This document shows positions 33,238 to 61,984 of a stretch of 64,000 nucleotides of DNA, one piece after another (position 1 is the first letter of the stretch; every line of letters starts with the position of its first letter). The translations under genes and the position numbers were made by a program. The stretch spans positions 434,001 to 498,000 of the forward strand of contig CAVYWD010000004.1 in the NCBI GenBank assembly GCA_963772225.1, read 5' to 3'. Below the pieces are notes generated by a model, which saw only the letters and a program-made list of their open reading frames with translations, was not told where the DNA came from and made no database searches. The stretch comes from CAVYWD01 sp963772225 (GTDB taxonomy: Bacteria; Myxococcota; Myxococcia; Myxococcales; UBA5297).

Positions 33238-33776
33238 CCGCTCCGATTCGAGCGGCGTGCGCGGTCGCCGCCTGCGCCGCGCTCGCGGCGTGCAAGCCCT
33301 CGGGGCCGGACCCGCTGGAAGAGGCGCGCGCGCTGCAGGCCGACATCCGCCGCGCCATCATCACGACCAAGAGCCTGGGGCGGTTCGGCGTCTTCGCGCT
33401 GCTCCAGGAGGACCTCTCGGCCGTCCCGTGTCGAGAGCCGCTCTCGGCGAAGAACCTCGTCTGCGAGGCGCCGGTGGTGGGGCGCGGCCTGATCCGCCTC
33501 ACCGCGGCCGAGCCCGCGCTCTCGGCCTCGGGGCGGATTCGCGAGCAGGCGCTGATCGCCGTGGACTACCCGGCCGACTGCTCCTTGCAGAGCTTCGACT
33601 TCAAGACCTTCGACAACGCGCTGCCGCGGCTGCCTGCGCCGGGCGATGGCGCGAGCCAATGGGGCGACAAGTTGGTGCGCGTGACGCATTGGCGAAGGAA
33701 GGGCGAGGGCGGGGAGCGGTGCAGCGCGCGCGTGGAGGTGGCGCCGGCGCTCATGGCGAGGATTCGGGGGGCGTAA
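33234..33776 (+). CDS. Small lipoprotein of unknown function
   Basis: A 180-residue protein starting at TTG 33234 (TTGA overlap with the upstream stop). The leader MTAPIRAACAVAACAALAAC gives lipidated Cys20. The mature part has RRAIITTKSLGRFGVFALLQ and further Cys residues in VPCREPLS, LVCEAP, DCSLQS and GERCSA that could form two disulfides. I do not recognise the family. Co-translation with the TM2-like protein suggests a shared envelope role. Confidence 0.65.
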   Translation: MTAPIRAACAVAACAALAACKPSGPDPLEEARALQADIRRAIITTKSLGRFGVFALLQEDLSAVPCREPLSAKNLVCEAPVVGRGLIRLTAAEPALSASGRIREQALIAVDYPADCSLQSFDFKTFDNALPRLPAPGDGASQWGDKLVRVTHWRRKGEGGERCSARVEVAPALMARIRGA

Positions 33777-33810
33777 GGGGCATCGCCGCCCCGGATAAGA
33801 TCGATGCCCC
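33777..33810. terminator. Hairpin after the lipoprotein gene
   Basis: GGGGCATCG / CGATGCCCC, a perfect 9-bp stem with a 16-base loop, directly after the stop codon. A second perfect hairpin, GGCGGC-TTT-GCCGCC, lies at 33853-33867. Confidence 0.5.
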
Positions 33811-34112
33811 TTCGCCGGTCCGAGGCGACGCCTCGCGCGACGGCCCTCCTTCGGCGGCTTTGCCGCCTGAGTTGAGCGGCGCTCCCCCCTATCTTCGATC
33901 ACCCGCCCGAGCATGGACAGGGTGCCCTTGTTGGAGGATGTTCTAATATTTTCGGCGACCGCCGCCCCAGGGAAGGCAGGTCGTAAGGCCGGCGCCGCGT
34001 GAAGCGCTCTCGAGGAACGCCCGCTCGGCGCCCGCGCTTCGATCAGCGCACGAAACGCTTGGCGATTTCTAATTTCATGCACGGTGCGTGACCGTGATCG
34101 AGGGAGCCGGAC
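33811..34112. other. Intergenic region with a second hairpin
   Basis: No gene is visible. Contains the 33853-33867 hairpin and, at about 33940-33955, a locally AT-rich patch (TTCTAATATTTTC), the most AT-rich part of the area and a likely promoter zone for the next gene; no proper -35 is evident. Confidence 0.4.
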
Positions 34113-36017
34113 GTGAGCGTGAATTCCAGGATGCCCATGGCGATCTGCAGCGCCGCGCTGCTGGCGGCGTTCGGTTGCTCGGGAGCAGTCGAAGGACTTG
34201 AGGTTGGGAACGGAGCGGATGGCGGCGGAGGAGGCAGCGACGCCGGAGGCAATGGAGGCCGCGACGCAGGCGCCAGCAGCGACGGGAATTTCAACGGGCT
34301 CCTCAACCCGGATCTCACGACCACGTGGAATCCGGGGATTCTAAATGACGGCTTGACCGGCAATCCGCTCGGCTCGGACGACCTGCCGGTGAGAGACACG
34401 GTCTGCGCGACCGTGGCGCCGAGCGCTGCCAGCACTCTCCAGAGCGCGCTCAACAGCTGCCCCTCGGGCCAGGTCGTCCAGCTTCAGACGGGCACGTACT
34501 CCATCTCGGCAACGCTCAATATCCCCTCAGGGGTCGTCCTGCGCGGCGCGAGCTCGTCCGGCGCGACCGCCACCATCGTGTCGCTGCAGACCGGGAAGAG
34601 CGGCCCGGTCATTTCAATCGGCCCGGCGAACCTGTACGACCAGGCCTGTTATAACAACAATTTCAGCCCCAGCAGCGTCGCGCTCACCGCCGATGGCGCC
34701 AAGGAGCAGTCGCAGCTCTCGGTTCAGTCCACGAGCAGCTTCGCGGTCGGCGACCTGGCGCTGGTCGACGAAGCCAACACTTCGGAAGTGAACGACGGCT
34801 CCGGCGGCGCTTTCATGCGATCGCAAGGCCGCGCCATCAGCCAGCGGGTCGAGATCGCCGGCGTCTCGAGCGGCAAACTGACCTTGACCAGTCCCATGCA
34901 CTGGATCTTCCAGACGAGCAGCTCGGCGCAGATCTCGAGGGTGAGCACCGCGGTGACGAAATGGGCTGGGGTCGAGAAGCTCTGGGTCAAGAATGGGAAC
35001 AATCTCCTGGCGCCGTTTGGAAAGAACTACCCCGGCGAGATGGCGGGCGGCATCGAGCTCTCCAATGCCGCCCATTGCTGGGTGAAGGACGTGCAGACGG
35101 ATGGGACGCTGGAGGGGATGCACGTCGCCCTGACCGGGACCTACCGCTGCGTCGTTCGCGACAGCCACTTCCACAACGCGAAGGTGTACGGCTTCGACCA
35201 GGACAACTACGGCGTCGTGCTGCGCTGTGGGGCGGCGGACAACCTGGTGGAGAACAACATCGCCCGGTATATGGACAAGCCCATCCTATTCAACAACTCC
35301 GGCGGCGGGAACGTGGTGGCCTACAACTACGCCGACAACGCCTGGTGCACGAACGGCAACGAGGAGCTGAACCTCGACGTCCACAGCCCCTTCCCGCACA
35401 TGGAGCTCATCGAGGGGAACTGGGCACCGCACATGGGCGCCTCGGCGACGCACGGCAACGCCGGCTACCTCACCTTCTTCAGAAACTACGCGTCGAGTCA
35501 GCAGCCGCCAAACCCGATCGTCTGGGGCCTGACCAACATCACCAGCCAGACCAGCAATGTGCTGGCGGTGCAGTTCGATTCCGTCATGTTGAAGAACACC
35601 GTCATCGGCAACGTGCTCGGAAGCACGAGCGATGCGTCGCTGGGCGTCCCGACCGACCTAGGCACTGCGCCGCTGTCCGGCACCTATACGGGAGGCAGCC
35701 CGGCCATCTTCGAAAGCCTCGGCCCCATCGCCACGTTGCATGGCAACTTCAACACCGTGAACAAAGCCGTGCTCTGGGATTCGAACATCTCGACGCGTAC
35801 GCTTCCTCCCTCGCTCTACCGGACCTCGAAGCCGGGCTGGTGGCCGGACGGCATGGCCTGGCCTTGGGTCGATCCGGTCGCGGCCACCAAGGTCAACGCG
35901 CTTCCGGCGCAGCAGATTTCCGCCGCTTTCAATTACGCGGCGAGTGATTCAGGTGACTCGCAGAATTGCTCGGGTGACGTGAACAGCACGAGCAACGCGT
36001 ATCTCGAATGCCAGTGA
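34113..36017 (+). CDS. Right-handed beta-helix (pectate-lyase-like) lipoprotein
   Basis: A 634-residue exported protein. GTG 34113 has AGGGAG six bases upstream. The leader ends LLAAFGC with lipidated Cys22, then a Gly/Asp-rich linker. From about residue 90, TLQSALNSCPSGQVVQLQTG then TYSISATLNIPSGVVLRGAS is the standard entry to a pectate-lyase-superfamily beta-helix. Later rungs include HCWVKDVQTDG, RCVVRDSHFHNAKVYGFDQD, DNLVENNIARYMDKPI and NVVAYNYADNAW. A polysaccharide lyase, hydrolase or binding role at the outer surface is likely. No catalytic triad can be assigned by eye. GC and Ser/Thr content differ slightly from neighbours, as is usual for secreted repeats. Confidence 0.8.
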   Translation: MSVNSRMPMAICSAALLAAFGCSGAVEGLEVGNGADGGGGGSDAGGNGGRDAGASSDGNFNGLLNPDLTTTWNPGILNDGLTGNPLGSDDLPVRDTVCATVAPSAASTLQSALNSCPSGQVVQLQTGTYSISATLNIPSGVVLRGASSSGATATIVSLQTGKSGPVISIGPANLYDQACYNNNFSPSSVALTADGAKEQSQLSVQSTSSFAVGDLALVDEANTSEVNDGSGGAFMRSQGRAISQRVEIAGVSSGKLTLTSPMHWIFQTSSSAQISRVSTAVTKWAGVEKLWVKNGNNLLAPFGKNYPGEMAGGIELSNAAHCWVKDVQTDGTLEGMHVALTGTYRCVVRDSHFHNAKVYGFDQDNYGVVLRCGAADNLVENNIARYMDKPILFNNSGGGNVVAYNYADNAWCTNGNEELNLDVHSPFPHMELIEGNWAPHMGASATHGNAGYLTFFRNYASSQQPPNPIVWGLTNITSQTSNVLAVQFDSVMLKNTVIGNVLGSTSDASLGVPTDLGTAPLSGTYTGGSPAIFESLGPIATLHGNFNTVNKAVLWDSNISTRTLPPSLYRTSKPGWWPDGMAWPWVDPVAATKVNALPAQQISAAFNYAASDSGDSQNCSGDVNSTSNAYLECQ

Positions 36018-36071
36018 CTGCGGCGGTCTCTTCCTGGGGTCGGATGACTCGAAACATCGGTTTGCGACTCG

Positions 36072-36092
36072 GACGATCGCCCGCTGATCGTC
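36072..36092. terminator. Hairpin between convergent beta-helix and PAP2 genes
   Basis: GACGATC / GATCGTC, a perfect 7-bp stem with a 7-base loop, in the 113-base convergent gap. Confidence 0.45.
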
Positions 36093-36130
36093 GCAGACTT
36101 CTTCGGCCGAAGGGGCGGGCCGCCGCTTGG

Positions 36131-36727
36131 TTAGCGATTCCCGCGGCCCGACGAGCTCGGCCTCACCCCATCTTCCCCCCTCCACCGCCGCCACGCCGCC
36201 CGCGCACCCTGCGCTGCGCTCCACCCGAGCCCGGCCGCCAAAGCGCCCCAGGCGAACCCCGCCGCCACGTCGCTCGGCCAGTGCACGCCCAAACCTATCC
36301 GGCTCAGCCCCACGAGGAGCGCCACCGGGAAGACCACGAAAGCCGTGCGCCGCTCGGCCAGGAAGGCCACCACCGCCCCCGCCATGTTGTTCGCGGCGTG
36401 GAGGCTCGGCATGGACCCGGACCGGGCGATGGGCACCAACTGGCGGAACGTGCCCGGCGGCAGCGCGAAGCAGGGCCGTACCCGCCCGACGAGCGGCTTG
36501 AGCACGCGCGCTCCGACGCTGTCGGCCAGCGCGATGGCCAAGGTAAGCGCCAGGACGACCCAGGCTGCCTCCCATCGCCGCCTCCAGCAAAAATAGAGCG
36601 AGAGGAGCGCCGCGCTGGCCAAGCCGAACTCCGGCGTGGAGAGCAAGGCGAAGAGCGCGTCCAGCGGCCGGAACCCGAGGCCGTTGACGGCGTGGAAGAC
36701 GGAGAGGTCGGCCTCGAAGAAGCTCAT
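36131..36727 (-). CDS. PAP2-family membrane phosphatase
   Basis: A 198-residue protein with about five hydrophobic helices. All three PAP2 motifs are intact: KPLVGRVRP (KxxxxxxRP), SGSMPSLHAANN (PSxH with proton-donor His) and SRIGLGVHWPSDV (SRxxxxxHxxxD with nucleophile His). It would dephosphorylate a lipid phosphate or diphosphate such as undecaprenyl-PP, phosphatidate or PGP. It faces the membrane exterior by family precedent. Confidence 0.9.
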   Translation of the reverse strand: MSFFEADLSVFHAVNGLGFRPLDALFALLSTPEFGLASAALLSLYFCWRRRWEAAWVVLALTLAIALADSVGARVLKPLVGRVRPCFALPPGTFRQLVPIARSGSMPSLHAANNMAGAVVAFLAERRTAFVVFPVALLVGLSRIGLGVHWPSDVAAGFAWGALAAGLGWSAAQGARAAWRRWRGEDGVRPSSSGRGNR

Positions 36728-37033
36728 CGCGTCGGGAGTCTACTTCCGGGGCTCGCATGTCTTCCTGCAAACTGCCCGGCGCGCTCTTGGCGGACCGGCT
36801 CGGCGCGCGGCTCCAGTGTCCCCGCCTGAACGCCCAGGGGCTGCGAACTTCCTTTCGCACCGTGCGCCGACCCGCGAACTATCGTACGCTCTGACCCGCC
36901 CTAACCCCTTGAACCTGGCTCCGAAACAGCCTGGGCCGCAGCTTGCAGATCGCGCGGCGCCCCGCCGCTGTCGTCTGAGCAGAGACGAATCTGGTTCAAC
37001 CAACGGGGCGAACAGGGCGAGAGGAGCCGGGAC
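36728..37033. other. 306-base divergent intergenic region
   Basis: Lies between the PAP2 gene and the activase fusion. No gene or strong repeat was seen. GAGGAG seven bases before 37034 sets the activase start. Promoters for both genes must lie here, but hexamers are not clear. Confidence 0.45.
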
Positions 37034-40000
37034 ATGGGCCGTTTCATCGGAATCGACGTGGGCGCCGAGACCATCAAGGTGGTCGAGCTGAGCGGCGAAG
37101 GCGAGAAGCTCTCGTGGAGCCGGCGGCACATCGCCGAGCACCACAAGGAGCCCGGGCCGGTGCTCCTGAGCATCCTTCAAAATTGGGGCTGGCCCAGCCT
37201 CCAGGGCGCCGCGGTGAGCGGCCGGCTCTCGCGCCAGGTGAACCTGCCGCGCGTGCCCACCAAGCAGGCCCAGGCCATCGGCTTCAAGCACCTGCTCGGC
37301 GACGGCGCCGGCACAGTGGTCTCCATCGGCTCCGCCGGCTTCTCGGTGCTCGAGCTCCGCCCGGGTGGGGCCGAGGTCTTCCGCGAGAACAGCCGCTGCT
37401 CGCAGGGCACCGGCAACTTCCTGCGCCAGCTCGTCGAGCGCTTCGACATGACCATCGAGGACGCGAGCGCGCTGTGCGAGCAGGTGGCCGACCCCGCGCC
37501 GCTCTCGGGCCGCTGCCCGGTCATCCTCAAGACCGACATGACGCACCTGGCGAACAAGGGCGAGAGCCGAGCGCGCATCCTGGGCGGCCTCTTCGACGCG
37601 GTCTGTGAAAATGTGCAGGTGCTGCTCAAGCCGCGCCTGTCGCCGCCCAAAGTGGCGCTGGTCGGCGGCGTCGCCCGCTCCAAGCGCATCCGCGAGAACT
37701 TCCGCCGCTTCCTCGGCCGCCACGAAATGGAGCTTGCCGAGCTGAAAGGCGACGACTTCCTGTTCCTCGAGGCGCTGGGCTGCGCCGCCGTCGCCGCGCA
37801 GGAGCCCACGGCCGTGCCGGCGCTCGAGGCGATCCTCGCCCCGCTGGAGAAGACCGAGCTCGAGCTCGTGCCGGCGCTCCGCGACTCGCTCGCGAAGGTC
37901 AAGCGCATGCCCCGGCTCGCGGTCGCCGGAATCGACGGCCCGCGCGACGTGATCCTCGGGTTCGACATCGGCTCGACCGGCTCCAAGGCCATCGCCCTCG
38001 ACGTCGCCACCCTGGACGTGGTCTGGGAGGGCTACCTGCGCACCAACGGCAACCCGGTGGTCGCGGCGCAGCAGCTCATGAAGCAGTTCGTCGACAGCCC
38101 GGCGCACATCTGCCGCGTGCGCGCGGTGGGCGCCACCGGCTCAGGCAGGGAGATCGTCGGCTCGCTCATGGCCTCCTGCTACGGCGGCGAGGGCGTCTTC
38201 GTGATGAACGAGATCGCCGCGCACGCCCGGGGCGCCGCCCATTTCGAGCCGCGCGTCGACACCATCTTTGAAATCGGCGGGCAGGACGCGAAGTACATTC
38301 GCCTCGCCGGCGGCCGCGTCATCGACGCCGCCATGAACGAGGCCTGCAGCGCCGGCACCGGCTCGTTCATCGAGGAGCAGGGCAAGAAATTCCAGGGCAT
38401 CCAGGACGTCGCCCACCTCGGGCGCGAGGCCCTCGATGCGCCCCGCGGTATCTCGCTGGGCCAGCACTGCTCGGTCTTCATGGCCGAAATCATCGACGAG
38501 GCCGTCGCCGCCGGCGCCGACCAGCGCACCATCGTCGCCGGCATCTACGACTCCATCATCCAGAATTACCTGAACCGCGTGAAAGGCAGCCGCACCGTGG
38601 GCCAGGTCATCTTCTGCCAGGGCATGCCGTTCGCGGCCGACGCGCTCGCGGCGGCGGTGGTTCGCCAGACCGGCAGCGAGGTGGTCATCCCGCCCAACCC
38701 CGGCACGGTGGGGGCGCTCGGCATCGCGCTCTTGACGCTCGACCAGCTGGGCGCCGCGACGGCGCTGATGCCGCTCGCGCCCGAGCGGTTCCTGGAGGCC
38801 GCGGTCGAAAAGAAGGACACCTTCGTCTGCAACTCCACCGTGGGCTGCGGCGGCGCTGGCAACAAGTGCCGCATCGACCGCATCACCACGCGGGTCGGCG
38901 GCGAGCGGATGCGCTTCACCTGGGGCGGCGGCTGCTCGCTCTACGACAAGGGCACGCGCAAGCAGAAGCTGCCCGACCGCGCGCCGGACCCGTTCCGCGA
39001 GCGCGACGAGCTGCACGCGGCGCTGGTGGCCGAGCTCTCCAAGAAGACCGGCGGCAAGACGGTGGCCATCACCGACGAGTTCACGCTCAAGGGGCTCTTC
39101 CCGTTCTTCGGCACCTTCCTCAAGGAGATGGGCTTCGACCTCGCCATCCACACCGGCGCCGATCACCACGCGCTCAAGCGCGGCATCGAGGAGGCCAATG
39201 TCCCGTTCTGCGCCCCGATGCAGCAGTACCACGGCATCGTCAGCCAGATGGCGGAGACGGCGCCCGATTTCCTGTTCATGCCCATGCTCCGCGAGGTCAC
39301 GCGGGTGAAGAGCGAGGAGCACTCGGTCGTCTGCCCCATCGTCCAGGCGAGCCCGGACATGCTCCGCTGGGACCTGGGCAAGGGCCTGAAGGCGAAGATC
39401 GTGGCGACGCTGGTGGACGCGGGCCCCGGGAACCTCGCCTCTCCGCAGTTCCAGGCGAGCTGCGAGCGCATCGCGCGGGACTTCGGCATTTCGGGCGACC
39501 AATGGCGGGCCGCCTACCACCGCGCCGTCGACATGCAGAACCGCTTCGACGATGAGTGCCTCGTTCTCGGCAAGCGCGCCCTCGAATTCTGCGAGCAGAG
39601 GCACATCACGCCGGTGGTCGTGCTCGGGCGCAGCTACACCATTTACAACGCGGTGCTCAATTCCAATGTCCCGGCCATTCTGCGCGAGCAGGGCGCCATC
39701 GCCATTCCGGTCGATTGCTTCCCCATCGCCGACGACGTGCCGATCTTCAAGGGCATGTTCTGGAGCTACGGCCAGCGCAACCTGCGCGCCGCGCACCAGG
39801 TGCGCCGAACCCCGGGCGCGTATGCGCTCTATTGCAGCAATTATTCGTGCGGCCCCGACAGCTTCACCGTCCATTTCTTCAGCTACATCATGGACGGCAA
39901 GCCCTTCGCGGTCATCGAGACCGACGGCCACTCCGGAGACGCCGGCACCAAGACGCGCGTCGAGGCCTTCCTGCACTGCGTGCGCGAGGACCTGAAGGCC

Positions 40001-41461
40001 CAAGGGCACAAGGAGCCGACGCAGCTCAAGCCCCTGGACGACGACAACGAGGGCCTCGACGAGGTGAAGCGCAACCAGGAGGTCATCCTCATTCCGCGGA
40101 TGGGGCCCGGGGCGGAGACGCTCGCCGCCGCCTTCCGCGGCATCGGGCTTCGCGCCGAGGCCCTGGCCATGCCCGACCGCGACACGCTGCGGCTGGGGCG
40201 CCGGCACACCTCGGGCAAGGAGTGCGTGCCCATGACCGTCACCGCGGGCAGCGTGCTCGACCGGGTGATGAAGGAGAAGGACCCGGAGAAGCGCTTCAGC
40301 TTCTTCATGCCCACCGCGTATGGGCCCTGCCGCTTCGGCGTTTACAACCTGCTGCACAAGATCATTTTGCAGCGGCTCGGCTACGCCGACCGGGTGCGGG
40401 TCTTTTCGCCCGACTTCTCCAGCTACTACGCGGCGGTGCCGGACGGCTTCGCGGCCCTCATTATGACCGGCTTCATGGGCATGGACCTCCTGCAGGAGGC
40501 GCTCTACGACGTGCGTCCGCTGGAGAAGGAGAAGGGCGCGGCCGAGGCCATCGTGCAGCGCTACGAGCGCGAGCTCAACGAGCTCATCGAGGAGGCGGGC
40601 CGGGGCGACCTCTCCGGGCCGGGCGTCCTCCTCCAGGTGGCCACCGGCAACCTCTTCGGCGTGACCGACCTGCTCGACCGCGCCGGGCGCGACCTGGCGC
40701 AAGTGAAGAAAGACGAGGAGAAGCCGACCATCCTGGTCGTCGGCGAGATCTACGTTCGCTGCGACGCGTTCGCGAACGACTTCATCGTCGAGAAGCTCGA
40801 GGAGCGCGGCATGAAGGTGCGCTTCGCGCCCTTCAATGAATGGCTCGAGTATTCCGATTACATCAATTACCTGAACGGCGAGCGCAGCGGGCTGGCCTCG
40901 CACCTGTCGTCGTTCGTGCGCGGGGTCATCCAGTCGCTGACCTACTCGGTCCTGGCCGAGCACCTGGGCTGGCCGCGCCGCACGACGGTCAAGGAGTCGG
41001 TGACCGCCGCGGAGCCGTACATCCGCACCGAGTTCCAGGGTGAGACGGTGCTCACCGTCGGCGGCCCGGTACACGAGTGGCGCGAGGGCATCATCGACGG
41101 CGTGGTGAGCGTCGGCCCGCTGGAGTGCATGCCGAACAAGATCTCCGAGTCGCAGTTCTTCCACATCGCCGAGACCGAGGGGATGCTCTCGCTGACGCTC
41201 TCCTTGAACGGCGACCCGGTGGCGCCCGAGGCCCTCGACAACTTCGCCTTCGAGGTGCGCCAGCGCTTCAAGCGCGGGATTCGCCCGGCGCACCCGAAGC
41301 ACGAGCCGCCGGCGCCGTTCGTCGCGGCGGCCAAGCGCGCCAAGCGCCTGGCGGAGATGGCCTTCCTCAGCGCGCCGCAGGGCATGAAGCTCTTGCGCAA
41401 CCTGCCATTCTTCCCGGGGCGCAAATCGGCCAAAGGCGAGCGCGCCGTGGAAGAGGTGTGA
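37034..41461 (+). CDS. Double BadF/HgdC-type activase fused to a 2-hydroxyacyl-CoA dehydratase-like half
   Basis: A 1475-residue multidomain protein. First ASKHA ATPase about 1-265 (MGRFIGIDVGAETIKVVELS), with a Cys in NSRCSQGTGNF (about 120). Second ATPase about 307-575 (ILGFDIGSTGSKAIALD), with NEACSAGTGSFIEE (about 436), the Cys that in HgdC bridges a [4Fe-4S] cluster between subunits, and GGQDAKYI. From about 610 a DUF2229-like and HgdB-like region continues to the end (CKIDRI, CAPMQQYHG, HTSGKECVPMT, EIYVRCDAF), with several Cys that could hold another cluster. Known separate proteins of this type drive ATP-dependent one-electron reduction of acyl-CoA dehydratases. Such large fusions are widespread but functionally uncharacterised. 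No partner dehydratase gene lies nearby. Confidence 0.88.
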   Translation: MGRFIGIDVGAETIKVVELSGEGEKLSWSRRHIAEHHKEPGPVLLSILQNWGWPSLQGAAVSGRLSRQVNLPRVPTKQAQAIGFKHLLGDGAGTVVSIGSAGFSVLELRPGGAEVFRENSRCSQGTGNFLRQLVERFDMTIEDASALCEQVADPAPLSGRCPVILKTDMTHLANKGESRARILGGLFDAVCENVQVLLKPRLSPPKVALVGGVARSKRIRENFRRFLGRHEMELAELKGDDFLFLEALGCAAVAAQEPTAVPALEAILAPLEKTELELVPALRDSLAKVKRMPRLAVAGIDGPRDVILGFDIGSTGSKAIALDVATLDVVWEGYLRTNGNPVVAAQQLMKQFVDSPAHICRVRAVGATGSGREIVGSLMASCYGGEGVFVMNEIAAHARGAAHFEPRVDTIFEIGGQDAKYIRLAGGRVIDAAMNEACSAGTGSFIEEQGKKFQGIQDVAHLGREALDAPRGISLGQHCSVFMAEIIDEAVAAGADQRTIVAGIYDSIIQNYLNRVKGSRTVGQVIFCQGMPFAADALAAAVVRQTGSEVVIPPNPGTVGALGIALLTLDQLGAATALMPLAPERFLEAAVEKKDTFVCNSTVGCGGAGNKCRIDRITTRVGGERMRFTWGGGCSLYDKGTRKQKLPDRAPDPFRERDELHAALVAELSKKTGGKTVAITDEFTLKGLFPFFGTFLKEMGFDLAIHTGADHHALKRGIEEANVPFCAPMQQYHGIVSQMAETAPDFLFMPMLREVTRVKSEEHSVVCPIVQASPDMLRWDLGKGLKAKIVATLVDAGPGNLASPQFQASCERIARDFGISGDQWRAAYHRAVDMQNRFDDECLVLGKRALEFCEQRHITPVVVLGRSYTIYNAVLNSNVPAILREQGAIAIPVDCFPIADDVPIFKGMFWSYGQRNLRAAHQVRRTPGAYALYCSNYSCGPDSFTVHFFSYIMDGKPFAVIETDGHSGDAGTKTRVEAFLHCVREDLKAQGHKEPTQLKPLDDDNEGLDEVKRNQEVILIPRMGPGAETLAAAFRGIGLRAEALAMPDRDTLRLGRRHTSGKECVPMTVTAGSVLDRVMKEKDPEKRFSFFMPTAYGPCRFGVYNLLHKIILQRLGYADRVRVFSPDFSSYYAAVPDGFAALIMTGFMGMDLLQEALYDVRPLEKEKGAAEAIVQRYERELNELIEEAGRGDLSGPGVLLQVATGNLFGVTDLLDRAGRDLAQVKKDEEKPTILVVGEIYVRCDAFANDFIVEKLEERGMKVRFAPFNEWLEYSDYINYLNGERSGLASHLSSFVRGVIQSLTYSVLAEHLGWPRRTTVKESVTAAEPYIRTEFQGETVLTVGGPVHEWREGIIDGVVSVGPLECMPNKISESQFFHIAETEGMLSLTLSLNGDPVAPEALDNFAFEVRQRFKRGIRPAHPKHEPPAPFVAAAKRAKRLAEMAFLSAPQGMKLLRNLPFFPGRKSAKGERAVEEV

Positions 41462-41474
41462 CCGGAGGCGTTCG

Positions 41475-42101
41475 GTGCTCGGCACGCAACATCTGGCGGC
41501 CTTTGTCGGGGCTGGGCTCCTCCTGGCCATCACGCCCGGCCCCGACATGGCGTACACCATCGGGCGGAGCACCGCGCAGGGCTTGCGCGCCGGGGTCGTC
41601 GCGGCGCTCTCGGCCTTTGCCGGGTGCCTGGTGCACATCACCGCCGCTGCGCTGGGGCTGTCGGCGCTCATGGCGGCGTCGGCCACCGCCTTCACGGCGC
41701 TCAAGTGGGTCGGCGCCGCCTACCTTCTCTACGTGGGTTGGTCGATGTGGCGCGGCGCGAGCTCCGCGGCCTCCAATTCGCCGGCCGCGCTGACGCCGAA
41801 GAGCCCTCGGCGGATCTTTCTGCAGGGCTTTCTCACCAATATCCTCAACCCGAAGGTCGCGCTGTTCTTCCTCGCCTTTCTGCCGCAATTCGTCGACCCC
41901 GCGGCGCCGAACAAACCCGTCGCCTTTCTCTTCCTGGGGCTAATCTTTGCCATTAACGGAACCCTGTGGAATCTGTTCGTCGCGTGGTCGGCGGCGCGCG
42001 CGGCGCACCACTGGCGCCGCGGGAGCGCCGCGAGCCGCTGGGTCGGGCGAGGAGCCGGCGCGGCCCTCATCGCCCTCGCCGGGAGGCTCGCGCTCACCTA
42101 A
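41475..42101 (+). CDS. LysE/RhtB-family amino-acid exporter
   Basis: A 208-residue inner-membrane protein. GTG 41475 has GGAGG six bases upstream. The N terminus contains the family signature (LLAITPGPDMAYTIGRST), and QGFLTNILNPKVALFFLAFL then PQFVDP is the second signature. Six hydrophobic segments. It would export a small amino acid or derivative using the proton gradient. It starts 13 bases after the activase stop, so is co-transcribed with it, and converges on the NRPS operon. There is no sequence evidence that it exports the NRPS peptide. Confidence 0.9.
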   Translation: MLGTQHLAAFVGAGLLLAITPGPDMAYTIGRSTAQGLRAGVVAALSAFAGCLVHITAAALGLSALMAASATAFTALKWVGAAYLLYVGWSMWRGASSAASNSPAALTPKSPRRIFLQGFLTNILNPKVALFFLAFLPQFVDPAAPNKPVAFLFLGLIFAINGTLWNLFVAWSAARAAHHWRRGSAASRWVGRGAGAALIALAGRLALT

Positions 42102-42161
42102 GCAGAGCCAGTGGCGGTGAGCGAAAATGGTCGCCTCGCTCGAACGACCCCTCCCCATTCT

Positions 42162-42187
42162 CCCCCTCCCCGCGAGCGGGGAGGGGG
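42162..42187. terminator. Strong bidirectional hairpin between lysE-like and MbtH genes
   Basis: A perfect 11-bp GC stem (CCCCCTCCCCG / CGGGGAGGGGG) with a CGAG loop in the 105-base convergent gap. It probably ends both the exporter transcript and the NRPS operon transcript. No T-run. Confidence 0.6.
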
Positions 42188-42206
42188 TCGGGGGGTGAGG
42201 CCAACC

Positions 42207-42428
42207 TCACTCGGGCGACTTCTGCTCCATGGCCTTGCGCACGCTGAGCGGTCGCATGTCCGTCCAGACCTGCTCGATGTAATCCAGGCACTCCGATTTG
42301 GTCCCGGACTTGCCCACGTCGCGCCAGCCGCGCGGATTCTCGCGGTCCGCGAACCAGATGGAATACTGCTCCTCGTGGTTCACGACAACCTTGTACTGAG
42401 TCTCTTCGGCTCTTTCCTGGTCCGACAT
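42207..42428 (-). CDS. MbtH-family NRPS chaperone
   Basis: A 73-residue protein, AAGGAGG seven bases before the ATG. The family core is unmistakable: YKVVVNHEEQYSIWFADREN, then PRGWRDVGKSG, CLDYIEQVWTDMRPLSVR. MbtH proteins bind adenylation domains and are needed for their solubility or activity. It starts 26 bases after the stop of the last NRPS gene and is the final gene of the operon, whereas many clusters place it near the start. Confidence 0.96.
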   Translation of the reverse strand: MSDQERAEETQYKVVVNHEEQYSIWFADRENPRGWRDVGKSGTKSECLDYIEQVWTDMRPLSVRKAMEQKSPE

Positions 42429-42454
42429 CGCTCAACCTCCTTGATTGTGGAAGG

Positions 42455-61969
<19,515 letters not shown>

Positions 61970-61984
61970 GAGAATGCATTCCTT

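Noticed and set aside
38141..41704. Open frame of nearly 1200 codons on the minus strand opposite the activase fusion
   Set aside because: No recognisable motifs, composition typical of antisense frames, and the plus strand is clearly coding.
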